Positions 8,547 through 18,361 of a stretch of 64,000 nt of DNA are shown here, piece after piece; positions within the stretch are counted from its first letter, which is position 1; every line of letters begins with the position of its first letter. This DNA comes from an uncultured Acetatifactor sp. GTDB taxonomy: Bacteria; Bacillota; Clostridia; Lachnospirales; Lachnospiraceae. The position numbers and the translations under genes are program-made. The notes below the pieces were generated by a model, which was not told the DNA's origin, did not search any database, and worked only from the letters and a program-made list of their open reading frames with translations. Location: contig CANQBS010000002.1 in the NCBI GenBank assembly GCA_947589075.1, positions 37,656 through 101,655 on the forward strand, read 5' to 3'.

Positions 8547-9230
8547 ATGATAATGGATATTCTTGTGACAGGTACGACGGTGGCAGCAGCCTATAGCGCG
8601 GGTTTTTGGATCGGAAAAGCGGACAAACGCATGATGTCAGCAGCGGGAAAAGAGGAATCTGCGGATGAAGAGGTTGAGATTTCTGCAGGCTCTGCAGGAG
8701 AGCTGGAGGAAAACAATGGGATAAAGAGGGGACGTAAAAGAAAGGAATGGGGGAACAGGCATATCCAGGAGAAACTGCAGCCGGGAACGAAAAGGATCGT
8801 GCTGGGGCGGGCCATAGGGAGTCCGGCGACAGGTGAAGTGAGTTATTTTAAAGAAGGCGGGCGCAGGGGAGCCCTGATCCATTCGGGACAGGGAAAATTG
8901 TACGCCCCTGTTTCCGGAAAGATCGTTCGGCTTTTTCCCACGGGAAACAGTATGCTCCTTCGCACCGATTACGGGGTGGAGCTTATGATTCAGGCTGGAA
9001 TCGGGACGGAGGAACTTGAAGGTTTGTATTATCGTCCCAGGGTGGTACAGAACGAATTCGTCAGCAAGGGGAAGCTTCTGCTGGAGTATGATCCGGAGGG
9101 GATCAGACGGGAGGGCTTTGACCCCTCTGTGCTGATGAGCGTGGAGGATGCTCAGGAATTCCGCGATATCACAGTTTCGGATGCTCCTCATGTAAAAAAC
9201 GGGGAAGATATCATGTGGGTGAGGCGATAA
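8547..9230 (+). CDS. Membrane-anchored EIIA(Glc)-like protein without active-site histidines
   Basis: A 227-residue protein. The start is the ATG at 8547, six bases after GAGGAGGT; the ORF-track extension is spurious. Residues 4-22 form a hydrophobic segment (membrane anchor or signal). A charged linker runs to about residue 78. An EIIA-Glc-type beta-sandwich follows (GALIHSGQGKLYAPVSGKI, then PTGNSMLLRTDYGVELMIQAG). Aligned by eye to Crr, the phosphorylated histidine (H90) is Q149 and the supporting histidine (H75) is N134. Phosphotransfer is therefore not expected. It is probably a regulatory or structural paralogue. It stands alone between the ibr-like pair and tRNA-Pro. Confidence 0.78.
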   Translation: MIMDILVTGTTVAAAYSAGFWIGKADKRMMSAAGKEESADEEVEISAGSAGELEENNGIKRGRKRKEWGNRHIQEKLQPGTKRIVLGRAIGSPATGEVSYFKEGGRRGALIHSGQGKLYAPVSGKIVRLFPTGNSMLLRTDYGVELMIQAGIGTEELEGLYYRPRVVQNEFVSKGKLLLEYDPEGIRREGFDPSVLMSVEDAQEFRDITVSDAPHVKNGEDIMWVRR

Positions 9231-9392
9231 AACGGGGCAGAGAATTGGGGGGCGGCACAGCAGGAAAAGCTGTACCGCTTTCCGGCAGAGGACGCGCAGC
9301 TTAGAGGCATCAGCGGCGAAGACTGCAGCGGATCTGTGGTATAGATGCCGCAAAGACAGGGCGACAGAAGCCCCAGGGTAAAGAAAAAGTCC

Positions 9393-9422
9393 TTGACAGT
9401 GGAAAGTGTTAAGGTATATAAT
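9393..9422 (+). promoter_or_regulatory. Strong sigma-A promoter of tRNA-Pro
   Basis: TTGACA at 9393, an 18-base spacer and TATAAT at 9417, placed 28 bases before the tRNA 5' end. Confidence 0.88.
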
Positions 9423-9449
9423 ACATCAAGCGTCAAAAAGATGCGGCGT

Positions 9450-9524
9450 CGGGGTGTGGCTCAGTTTGGCTAGAGCGCCTGGTTTGGGACCAGGAGGCCG
9501 CAGGTTCGAATCCTGTCACCCCGA
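9450..9524 (+). tRNA. tRNA-Pro (anticodon UGG)
   Basis: A full cloverleaf can be drawn. The acceptor stem is CGGGGTG/CACCCCG, the anticodon stem is CCTGG/CCAGG around loop TTTGGGA (anticodon TGG, proline), and the T arm is CAGG-TTCGAAT-CCTG. The discriminator base is A, and the CCA end is not encoded. A promoter is directly upstream and a terminator downstream, so this is a single-gene unit. Confidence 0.96.
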
Positions 9525-9541
9525 CTTGCTGAAAAAGGCTT

Positions 9542-9592
9542 AAAATGGCAGCAAATCCACTAAATAAGCGGGTTGCAGCCATTTTATTTTTC
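9542..9592 (+). terminator. Terminator after tRNA-Pro
   Basis: AAAATGGC-A-GCAA pairs with TTGC-A-GCCATTTT and runs into ATTTTTCC. It lies 17 bases after the tRNA. Confidence 0.85.
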
Positions 9593-9733
9593 CGATTTTA
9601 TAACCATCATTTATGAAAATTTGTCATATTTATAGAATTTTTTGTCATGAATTTCAGTACCCTGCCGGGAAGGTGTTCCTTTGTCAATTGTTGTGTCGGT
9701 TACGCTGTTCACAAAACTTTAAAGGTTATCCGC

Positions 9734-9762
9734 TTGTAAAAACAGAAAGTCGGTGCTATAAT
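9734..9762 (+). promoter_or_regulatory. Promoter of the ATP synthase operon
   Basis: TTGTAA, a 17-base spacer and TATAAT, followed 26 bases later by the atpI-like start codon. Confidence 0.8.
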
Positions 9763-9788
9763 GGGTGCTTGAAAAGAAGGTGGTCAGC

Positions 9789-10103
9789 ATGGAAAGTGAT
9801 TTTTTCGGCGCATTTCTTGCATTTTGCATCGGGGCATTGATCGCTGCATTAAATTATGGGATATCCCGGCGCCTGCTTCGGGAAAATGCTTCCAGGTATG
9901 TGATGCTGCAGTCCTTAAAGCAGCTGATCCAGGTGGCGTTCCTGATCCTTATTTTCCTTCTGGGGGATCGTACTCCCTGGGATAAGGTGTGGCTTCTTGT
10001 GGGAGGCGCCCTAGGGATCACGCTGCCTATGTTTTATTTCACATACCGGCTTGTGAAGCTCAATGATTCCCTGCGGGGAAAGGAGGATTCCACAGATGGG
10101 TGA
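9789..10103 (+). CDS. atpI: ATP synthase subunit I-like protein
   Basis: A 104-residue membrane protein with four predicted hydrophobic segments. It is the first gene of the operon, as atpI usually is. AtpI-type proteins assist c-ring assembly or Mg2+ handling. The family is poorly conserved, so the call rests on position, size and topology. The start is ATG 9789, after AAGAAGGTGG; the ORF track begins eight codons upstream. Its stop overlaps the atpB start by eight bases. Confidence 0.75.
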   Translation: MESDFFGAFLAFCIGALIAALNYGISRRLLRENASRYVMLQSLKQLIQVAFLILIFLLGDRTPWDKVWLLVGGALGITLPMFYFTYRLVKLNDSLRGKEDSTDG

Positions 10104-10770
10104 GGAATCGAAGGTTTTATTTCACCTGTTCGGGATATTGGATGTGACGGGCGAGGTGGTCATGATGTGGATCATTCTCGGGGTCATTACGGTAATATCC
10201 CTTATTGTAAAGCATAATCTGAAGGAACGTCCCGGAGTGTTCCAGAACATGATCGAGACAGGGGTGGAGTATCTGGACAATTTCTTTAAGGACCTTTTGG
10301 GACAGGAAAAGTCCAGAAAATATTTTTCCTTCCTGGCATCCCTGTTTATTTTCATTATTTTTGCCAATTATTCCGGTCTGTTTCCCGGAGTAGGGCTTAC
10401 GGATTATGCGAAGGCGCCTACGTCTTCCCTTTCCGTGACAGCAGGCCTGGGAGTCCTGACCTTTGTCTTTCTCCAGGCAGCAGGGCTTAGATGCGGCGTG
10501 AAGCACTATTTCAAACGATTTGTGAGTCCCATGTTTTTTATGCTTCCCCTGCTTCTTCTGGACGAGGTGATCAAGCCCGCCTCCCTGGCGCTGCGTCTCT
10601 TCGGCAATGTTTTCGGGGAAGAGATGGTGACGGAGGAGCTCTACAGTATTTTTCCCATCGGCGTTCCCATCGTGATGATGGTGCTTTCCCTGCTGTTCTG
10701 CGCACTGCAGGCTCTGGTATTCACCATGCTCACCTCCATTTACCTGGATGAGGTTACGGAAGCCGAGTAA
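10096..10770 (+). CDS. atpB: F-type ATP synthase subunit a
   Basis: A 224-residue membrane subunit that forms the two half-channels for ions next to the c-ring. The essential arginine is R167 in LALRLFGNVFG. Five or six membrane segments are visible. The start is ATG 10096, which follows AAAGGAGG with normal spacing; the upstream ORF-track residues belong to the overlapping atpI frame. It is slightly shorter than E. coli subunit a, as is common in Firmicutes. Confidence 0.94.
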   Translation: MGEESKVLFHLFGILDVTGEVVMMWIILGVITVISLIVKHNLKERPGVFQNMIETGVEYLDNFFKDLLGQEKSRKYFSFLASLFIFIIFANYSGLFPGVGLTDYAKAPTSSLSVTAGLGVLTFVFLQAAGLRCGVKHYFKRFVSPMFFMLPLLLLDEVIKPASLALRLFGNVFGEEMVTEELYSIFPIGVPIVMMVLSLLFCALQALVFTMLTSIYLDEVTEAE

Positions 10771-10827
10771 AGCAGAGATTCAGAAATTTGAAATATCAAT
10801 AATCAGAAACAGAAAAGGAGAACAATC

Positions 10828-11055
10828 ATGAAATCAGAAATTATCGCACTGGCAGCCGCTCTGGCCATTTCCATCAGTACCCTTGGACCCGCTATCGCCC
10901 AGGGAATTACAGCCAAAAGCGCAATGGAAAGCATTGCCCGTCAGCCGGATGCGGCGAAGGATATCCGTTCGACGCTGATCATTTCCCTGGCTTTGATGGA
11001 GGCTCTTACGATCTATGGACTTTTGATCGCTTTTATGTTGATTTCCAGGATTTAA
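10828..11055 (+). CDS. atpE: F-type ATP synthase subunit c
   Basis: A 75-residue two-helix proteolipid. The ion-binding carboxylate is E58 in LMEALTIYG, and the polar loop is ARQPD. Q25 (GPAIAQG) occupies the place of the glutamine found in Na+-binding c subunits, but the residue after the glutamate is alanine rather than serine or threonine. The coupling ion cannot be settled by eye. A strong AAAAGGAG precedes the start. Confidence 0.95.
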   Translation: MKSEIIALAAALAISISTLGPAIAQGITAKSAMESIARQPDAAKDIRSTLIISLALMEALTIYGLLIAFMLISRI

Positions 11056-11077
11056 TGCAGGGAGATTGAATGGAACC

Positions 11078-11500
11078 ATGACGATACAGATATCGGTTTT
11101 GATATGGACGATCATTTGTTTTCTGCTGCTTATGCTGGTCCTTCATTTTCTTTTGTTTCAGCCGGTTTTAAAGCTGCTGGACCAGCGCAGGGAGCGGGTC
11201 AGGAGCGCCGCCTCCAAAAAGGCGGAGTATGAGCGACTGTCGGCTGAATATGAGTCCATGCAGCGTGAAAAAGAGGCCGCCCTCGCAAAGGAGCAGAGCA
11301 GGCGGATGAAGGCAGAGATCGAGAAGATCCGGTCCGAGGGAAAAATAAAGCTGGAAGCGGCAAACGATGAAAGACTCCGCAGGGTGGATCAATACCGCGT
11401 CAATGCAGAAGCGGAATGCGCTGAGCTGTTGGGGGTATTGAGCGAGCATGGGGAGGAGCTTGCCGTTTCTTTTGCGGAAAGCTTGTTAAGGGAACAATAA
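11078..11500 (+). CDS. atpF: F-type ATP synthase subunit b
   Basis: A 140-residue subunit b with an N-terminal membrane helix (about 5-25), then a long charged coiled coil rich in Lys/Glu/Arg. It forms part of the peripheral stalk. The ORF track starts at a TTG (11066); I prefer ATG 11078, although the GGGAG upstream is rather far (about 13 bases). A second b-like anchor is the N-terminus of the next ORF, so the stalk may be a b/b' heterodimer. Confidence 0.88.
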   Translation: MTIQISVLIWTIICFLLLMLVLHFLLFQPVLKLLDQRRERVRSAASKKAEYERLSAEYESMQREKEAALAKEQSRRMKAEIEKIRSEGKIKLEAANDERLRRVDQYRVNAEAECAELLGVLSEHGEELAVSFAESLLREQ

Positions 11501-11501
11501 T

Positions 11502-13754
11502 ATGAAGATTCAATATGTGATCATAAATTTTATCCTTCTTGCCGGGATACTGGCGTTCTTTGGGCGCAAAACGGTTCTCCGCATCTTCAGGGACCGCAGG
11601 GAGAGGATCAACCGGGAGCTGGACGAGGCGGAGCAGATTGAAAAAAGCCTTCCCCCCAGGATGCCGGAACTGGATGACCCTGCAAAGGAGGCTTCTGTCG
11701 GCGAATCCTGGGGCAGCGCGGTTCGGGGGGAGGAGCAGACCTCTGAAAACGCTGCGGTTCTCCAGGAGAGAGCCCAGGCGGAGGCTAAGATCTCCCAGCT
11801 GGAAACCTTTGGAGAGCGGGAATGCCGCGAGGTTTACCGTGTCATGATCGAGAAGACGAAGCGGAAGTTTTTCCAGGTCATGAAGGGGAAGGTGCGGGAG
11901 ATTTTTTCCAGGGAGCCTTACCTGAGTAAGATGCGCGCCAGGGAAGGGGCGCAGATCGATGAGATCCTGGGGATGATCGCCCTGACCCCCGGGGATATGG
12001 CTTACCTGAAATATCATGATGTGCTGTACGTTACCCTGACGTCCGCTTATCCTTTGGAGGAAGAGCTGGTAAAAAAGGTGGACGAAGCCACCACCCGTCT
12101 GCTGCAGGCGGTAAAGGGCAAGACCTCTCTCTGGGTCAGGCAGGACGAGAGCCTGATCGGCGGCCTGATGCTGCGTATCGGCGATACGGTGTATGATTAT
12201 ACCGTAAAGGAAGAGCTGTACCATTTTGAAAAGAGCATCAGCAGGGAACCCATTACCACTGACGAGCCCACGAAGGAGGTCCTGGCCGAGTTTTTGGAGA
12301 AGGCGGAAAGCTTTGAACCCAAGATCCATGTTTATCAGCTGGGAAGGGTTATGCAGATTTCCGACGGTATCTGCTGGATGGATGGTCTGGCGGATATTAT
12401 GTACGGCGAAGTGGTGGAATTTGACTGCGGTGAGAGGGGTATGATCCTGGACATCCAGCCGGAGCGGATCGGCTGTGTGGTTTTTGGGGAATATGAGAAC
12501 ATTGAAAGCGGAAGCAGGGTCCGCCGTGTGGGCAGGATCGCTTCTGTTCCGGTGGGAGAGGCTCTGCTTGGGCGCGTGGTGGACGCCATCGGGAATCCCA
12601 TAGACGGAGAAGGTTATATCTATGCGTCGGCAAAGCGTCCCATTGAATGTGCCGCTCCCAGCATCCTGGACCGGGCTCCTGTCAGCAGACCGCTGCACAC
12701 CGGCATTAAGGCAATAGATGCCCTGGTTCCCATAGGAAGAGGGCAGAGAGAGCTGATCATCGGAGACAGGCAGACCGGCAAAACAGCCATTGCCCTGGAT
12801 GCCATCATCAACCAGAAAGGCAAGAATACGGTGTGTATCTATGTGGCCATCGGGCAGAAGGATACTACCATTGCGGAGATCAAGGACAGGCTGGAGCAGT
12901 ACGGGGCGATGGAGTATACCACCATTGTGGCTGCCAACGCTTCCGGTTCCGCTGCGACCCAGTATATCGCCCCCTTCTCCGGCACGGCGATGGCGGAGTA
13001 TTTTATGTATTCCGGCAGAGATGTGCTGATCATTTATGATGATCTTTCCAAACATGCGGTGGCTTACAGGGAGCTTTCCCTTCTGCTGCACCGTCCTTCC
13101 GGACGTGAGGCGTATCCGGGAGATATTTTCTACCTGCATTCCAGGCTCCTGGAGCGGTCGGCACAGCTGTCCCAGGAAATGGGGGGCGGCTCCATCACCG
13201 CTTTGCCGGTCATTGAGACCCTGGCGGGAGATATTTCCGCTTATATTCCAACCAACGTGATTTCCATTACGGATGGTCAGATCTTCCTGGAAGGGGAGCT
13301 GTTCCGTGAAGGTCAGCGTCCTGCCATCAATGTGGGACTGTCCGTTTCCCGTGTGGGAGGATCGGCACAGACAAAGCTGATGAAGCAGATGTCCGCCAGT
13401 CTTCGAACCAAGCTGGCACAGTACCGTGAGCTGGCTGATTTTACCCAGCTGGGAACGGATATCGATGAGGACACCAGGCGCATTCTGGATGCCGGCGCGC
13501 ATTTGATGGAGGCTTTAAGACAGGGAAGGTTCAAACCTCTGGAGGACTGGAAGCAGGCTCTTCTCCTATTCGCAGTATCGGAAGGGTATGCGGAGAAAAT
13601 CCCCTTAGATGGAATGAGCGCCTTTGAAAGCGGGCTGTTCCCCTTCTTTGAGGATCATCATCAAGAGCTTACGGCGGTTTTGAAGACCGGGAAGAAGGCG
13701 GACGCCCCTACCCTGGACGCTATCAGGACCGCACTTAAGGAATATGCGGAGTGA
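11502..13754 (+). CDS. atpA: Three-part fusion: b'-type anchor, delta C-terminal domain and complete ATP synthase alpha subunit
   Basis: One uninterrupted 750-residue ORF begins one base after atpF. Residues 4-21 are a membrane helix; about 25-165 are a charged, largely helical stretch like subunit b (VLRIFRDRRERINRELDEAE). About 172-240 match the C-terminal domain of delta (VTLTSAYPLEEELV, then DESLIGGLMLRIGDTVYDYTV). From about 255 to the end is a normal alpha subunit, with Walker A GDRQTGKTA at 421-429 and the arginine-finger region VGLSVSRVGG. The N-terminal domain of delta is not recognisable, and no separate atpH exists in the operon. With three alphas per enzyme, the fusion conflicts with the usual two b and one delta. 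A Shine-Dalgarno-like AAGGAGGT lies inside at 12273, just where alpha begins. Confidence 0.88.
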   Translation: MKIQYVIINFILLAGILAFFGRKTVLRIFRDRRERINRELDEAEQIEKSLPPRMPELDDPAKEASVGESWGSAVRGEEQTSENAAVLQERAQAEAKISQLETFGERECREVYRVMIEKTKRKFFQVMKGKVREIFSREPYLSKMRAREGAQIDEILGMIALTPGDMAYLKYHDVLYVTLTSAYPLEEELVKKVDEATTRLLQAVKGKTSLWVRQDESLIGGLMLRIGDTVYDYTVKEELYHFEKSISREPITTDEPTKEVLAEFLEKAESFEPKIHVYQLGRVMQISDGICWMDGLADIMYGEVVEFDCGERGMILDIQPERIGCVVFGEYENIESGSRVRRVGRIASVPVGEALLGRVVDAIGNPIDGEGYIYASAKRPIECAAPSILDRAPVSRPLHTGIKAIDALVPIGRGQRELIIGDRQTGKTAIALDAIINQKGKNTVCIYVAIGQKDTTIAEIKDRLEQYGAMEYTTIVAANASGSAATQYIAPFSGTAMAEYFMYSGRDVLIIYDDLSKHAVAYRELSLLLHRPSGREAYPGDIFYLHSRLLERSAQLSQEMGGGSITALPVIETLAGDISAYIPTNVISITDGQIFLEGELFREGQRPAINVGLSVSRVGGSAQTKLMKQMSASLRTKLAQYRELADFTQLGTDIDEDTRRILDAGAHLMEALRQGRFKPLEDWKQALLLFAVSEGYAEKIPLDGMSAFESGLFPFFEDHHQELTAVLKTGKKADAPTLDAIRTALKEYAE
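12273..12280 (+). promoter_or_regulatory. Internal Shine-Dalgarno-like AAGGAGGT at the delta/alpha junction
   Basis: A perfect eight-base complement to the 16S anti-Shine-Dalgarno lies within the fusion ORF, where the alpha domain begins. The nearest in-frame alternative start is TTG at 12294, 13 bases away, which is longer than ideal. It could allow separate alpha synthesis, or simply encode Lys-Glu-Val. Confidence 0.35.
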
Positions 13755-13762
13755 AGTAAGTT

Positions 13763-16047
<2,285 letters not shown>

Positions 16048-16117
16048 TTTCGTAGAGAGAAATGATCTGATGGAATTGATCTGATGGAGCAGATCTGGTT
16101 TTATAGAGAGGACCGCA

Positions 16118-16405
16118 ATGAGTGAGCTGACATTAAAAATCGTTACCCCCAAGGGTTCCATGCCCCCGGTTTCCTGCGATTCCATCCGCCTGATAGTTTG
16201 TGATGGTGCAAAAGGCAGGGAAGGAGGAAGCTATGGGATCAGAACCGGCCATACGAAGGCGCTGCTTTCCCTGGATCAGGGTGAGATCAAAGCCTTCCGG
16301 AAGGGGGAAGAGGTGTTTTCCGGAAAGGGCGGCGGTGGGTTCGCCACCGTTGACCGCAACATCGTGACGGTGGTGGTGGAGGATTTTAAACCTGCCGAAA
16401 ACTGA
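16118..16405 (+). CDS. atpC: F-type ATP synthase subunit epsilon, lacking the C-terminal helical domain
   Basis: A 95-residue protein with the N-terminal beta-sandwich of epsilon (LTLKIVTPKGSM, then GIRTGHTKALLSLDQG). It stops about 40 residues short of the usual length, exactly where the two C-terminal helices would begin. Those helices inhibit the enzyme and bind ATP in many bacteria. The stop is followed within three bases by a strong terminator, so no missing part lies further on. Confidence 0.88.
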   Translation: MSELTLKIVTPKGSMPPVSCDSIRLIVCDGAKGREGGSYGIRTGHTKALLSLDQGEIKAFRKGEEVFSGKGGGGFATVDRNIVTVVVEDFKPAEN

Positions 16406-16407
16406 AA

Positions 16408-16477
16408 GACCGCCGGAGACCTGGAAACCGATCTGTTAACACAGTCTGTTTCCGGGTCTCCGGCGGTCTGTTTCTTT
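16408..16477. terminator. Bidirectional terminator after the ATP synthase operon
   Basis: GACCGCCGGAGAC pairs with GTCTCCGGCGGTC, and an inner stem GGAAAC/GTTTCC extends it. TGTTTCTTT follows on the plus strand, and TTTCAGTTTT follows on the minus strand. It can end both atpC and the convergent membrane-protein gene. Confidence 0.92.
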
Positions 16478-16483
16478 CGGCGT

Positions 16484-17893
16484 TCAGCCCGTCTTTACAA
16501 TTTTCATATTGGGATAGATTCGCTCTATCCTCTCGTCATCAAAATGTTCGTCCAGCCAGTGATTCAAAGCAGTGATGATCTGGTTTTCCGAGGGCTTTTT
16601 GGCATCTTCCGTTTCAGTCCCATAAACCTCTTCTTCATAAGTGTTTGTTTCCTGCTGCATCTCTGAATGTCTGGCCGTATACCTTCCCAGTGCCAGTCCG
16701 GAGATGCCGATATCGAATACCATAAACAGGATCATCAGGTTACAGAGGACAGTCCCCAGGCGTATGGGGAGTTTCTCGATCCAGAAGGACAGGAAGGGGT
16801 AGCATAGTTTGAGCCATATCACCGCTGCAAATCCCCAGAAAAAGCAGTAAAGAAGGTTGATTCGTCCCCCCAGGTTGAAGGTGAAGCCGCTGTAATCCCA
16901 GAATATGGTCCCGAACATACGCTCGGTGAATACGCTGCAGATGTATTCGTACATACCGCCAAGCAGTGTGCCCGTAAAGAAAATAAAGCGGTCGCTTTTT
17001 TCCCTGTAACGGTAGAGCAGCGCGGTGAGCAGGGCACAGCCCAGCCCCCATACAAGGCTGAAAGGACCGTATACCACACTGCTCCGGCTCATCAGCCTGC
17101 CTGAGGTAATCAGGCAGAAGATGGTTTCCGTAAGATCTCCTAAAAACGCTCCTAATATAAACAGAGAAAACAGCTTATAAAAGCTGCATCCCTCTGCAAA
17201 TACCGCTTTTTCCCTTTTTTGCTGTCTCGTAATGATCTTGGCGTCGCTTAAGGTATGTAGGTCAATTGCCGGAAAAGAACGCACCATACGGGACTGTATT
17301 TTTTGGGTCATGGCATTTTCCAGAAAGTAGGAAGTATGTTGAAGCCCTTCTGTCAGTTGGGTGAAACGTTCCGCTTCTTTCTGTATCCCCAGAACGGCAA
17401 GGAGGCTGCTTAAGAAATCCAGGATCAGAAACGCGGTCAATGTCCACAGGATGATTGCGGATAAGAAAGAAGGGATAACCGACAGGATCCTGGTGAGGAA
17501 GGGATTTATGAACAACATGGTAAGTACAGCCAGGATGCCCCACAGGATAGAATATCTGGCACAGATATAACCGTCCAGGTTGAAGCGGTTGCCGGAATAA
17601 TCCCACAGCTTTTTATGAAAAATTTTTTCCAGAAGCTTTCCCGTGGAGAATTCCAGCACAGAGGCCAACAGGGTTCCCGCCAGAAAAAGAAAGAAGGGTT
17701 TGTCGGTCAGATCCGGAAGAAATAAAAGGAACAAAACCGAAGCGATGCCGTAAATAGGGCATAAGGGACCGTTTATAAACCCTCGGTTGACAAATTTCTT
17801 CTTATGGATCGCGGCGGCGCAGACTTCGGCTGTCCATCCTGCAAAAGAGTAGAGGAAAAACAACCAGGCAATATCAATGGTATTATATGTCAT
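16484..17893 (-). CDS. CmpB-type putative ABC transporter permease, tandemly duplicated
   Basis: A polytopic membrane protein of about 469 residues. Two related halves each carry the PF06541 (CmpB, 'putative ABC-transporter type IV') pattern. The first has FAGWTAEVC, FINGPLCPIYG and LWDYSGNRFNLDGYI; the second has VVYGPFSLVWG and FWDYSGFTFNLGGRI. The C-terminal ~60 residues are soluble and acidic. The start at 17893 is chosen because the homology begins there; the ORF track adds 25 residues upstream. No ATPase partner is adjacent. Function is unknown despite the family name. Confidence 0.78.
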   Translation of the reverse strand: MTYNTIDIAWLFFLYSFAGWTAEVCAAAIHKKKFVNRGFINGPLCPIYGIASVLFLLFLPDLTDKPFFLFLAGTLLASVLEFSTGKLLEKIFHKKLWDYSGNRFNLDGYICARYSILWGILAVLTMLFINPFLTRILSVIPSFLSAIILWTLTAFLILDFLSSLLAVLGIQKEAERFTQLTEGLQHTSYFLENAMTQKIQSRMVRSFPAIDLHTLSDAKIITRQQKREKAVFAEGCSFYKLFSLFILGAFLGDLTETIFCLITSGRLMSRSSVVYGPFSLVWGLGCALLTALLYRYREKSDRFIFFTGTLLGGMYEYICSVFTERMFGTIFWDYSGFTFNLGGRINLLYCFFWGFAAVIWLKLCYPFLSFWIEKLPIRLGTVLCNLMILFMVFDIGISGLALGRYTARHSEMQQETNTYEEEVYGTETEDAKKPSENQIITALNHWLDEHFDDERIERIYPNMKIVKTG

Positions 17894-17985
17894 AAAATAC
17901 AGCTCCCAAACAGGAAGCCCCTCCTTTCTATTTATCAACATTATATGGCCCGTCGCGGCAAAAAGCAATGGAAAGATGAAAACAG

Positions 17986-18148
17986 GTAACAGTTCAGCCG
18001 CGCCATTCGCAAAGCCGCGCTTACGCGCTTTCCGTCGCTCCGCGACTACCTTTGCTCATTGAATGGCGCTCCCTCAGCCGCCAGACATGATGGAAAATTC
18101 GTGCAAGCACGATTTCCCATCAAATCAGGCGGCTGGCTGAACTGTTAC
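17986..18148. repeat. 163-bp palindromic element, copy 1
   Basis: The element is bounded by perfect 14-bp inverted repeats (GTAACAGTTCAGCC / GGCTGAACTGTTAC). Inside is a GC-rich block (GCAAAGCCGCGCTTACGCGC onward) shared nearly base-for-base with the copy at 28469. A second long hairpin follows (GCCGCC...GGCGGC around TTCGTGCAAGCACGA). It has no coding capacity. It fills most of the gap between the CmpB-type gene and the GH38 gene. Confidence 0.85.
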
Positions 18149-18177
18149 GAAAACAGCAGGATTCCCCGGAATTTTCA

Positions 18178-18206
18178 TTGTAAGATGGAAGCGGATGTTG
18201 TATAAT
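18178..18206 (+). promoter_or_regulatory. Promoter upstream of the GH38 gene
   Basis: TTGTAA, a 17-base spacer and TATAAT, giving a leader of about 150 bases before the GH38 start. Confidence 0.65.
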
Positions 18207-18361
18207 GTGATTTATCAGCAGACGTACAAAACGCAGGGCGGCTGTGCAGCCCGCCAGATAGCGGACATTTGTCCGGAACTGATAAGTTATACACCAAATA
18301 TTGGCTGAGGGCGCGGCCGGGGAGATATTTTGCTGCGTATCCAGGCGGAATGCGAGGGAAA

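Noticed and set aside
11400-13502. 700-residue minus-strand ORF opposite the alpha fusion
   Set aside because: It mirrors the strongly conserved alpha reading frame, has no ribosome binding site and shows no family motif. It is a shadow ORF.
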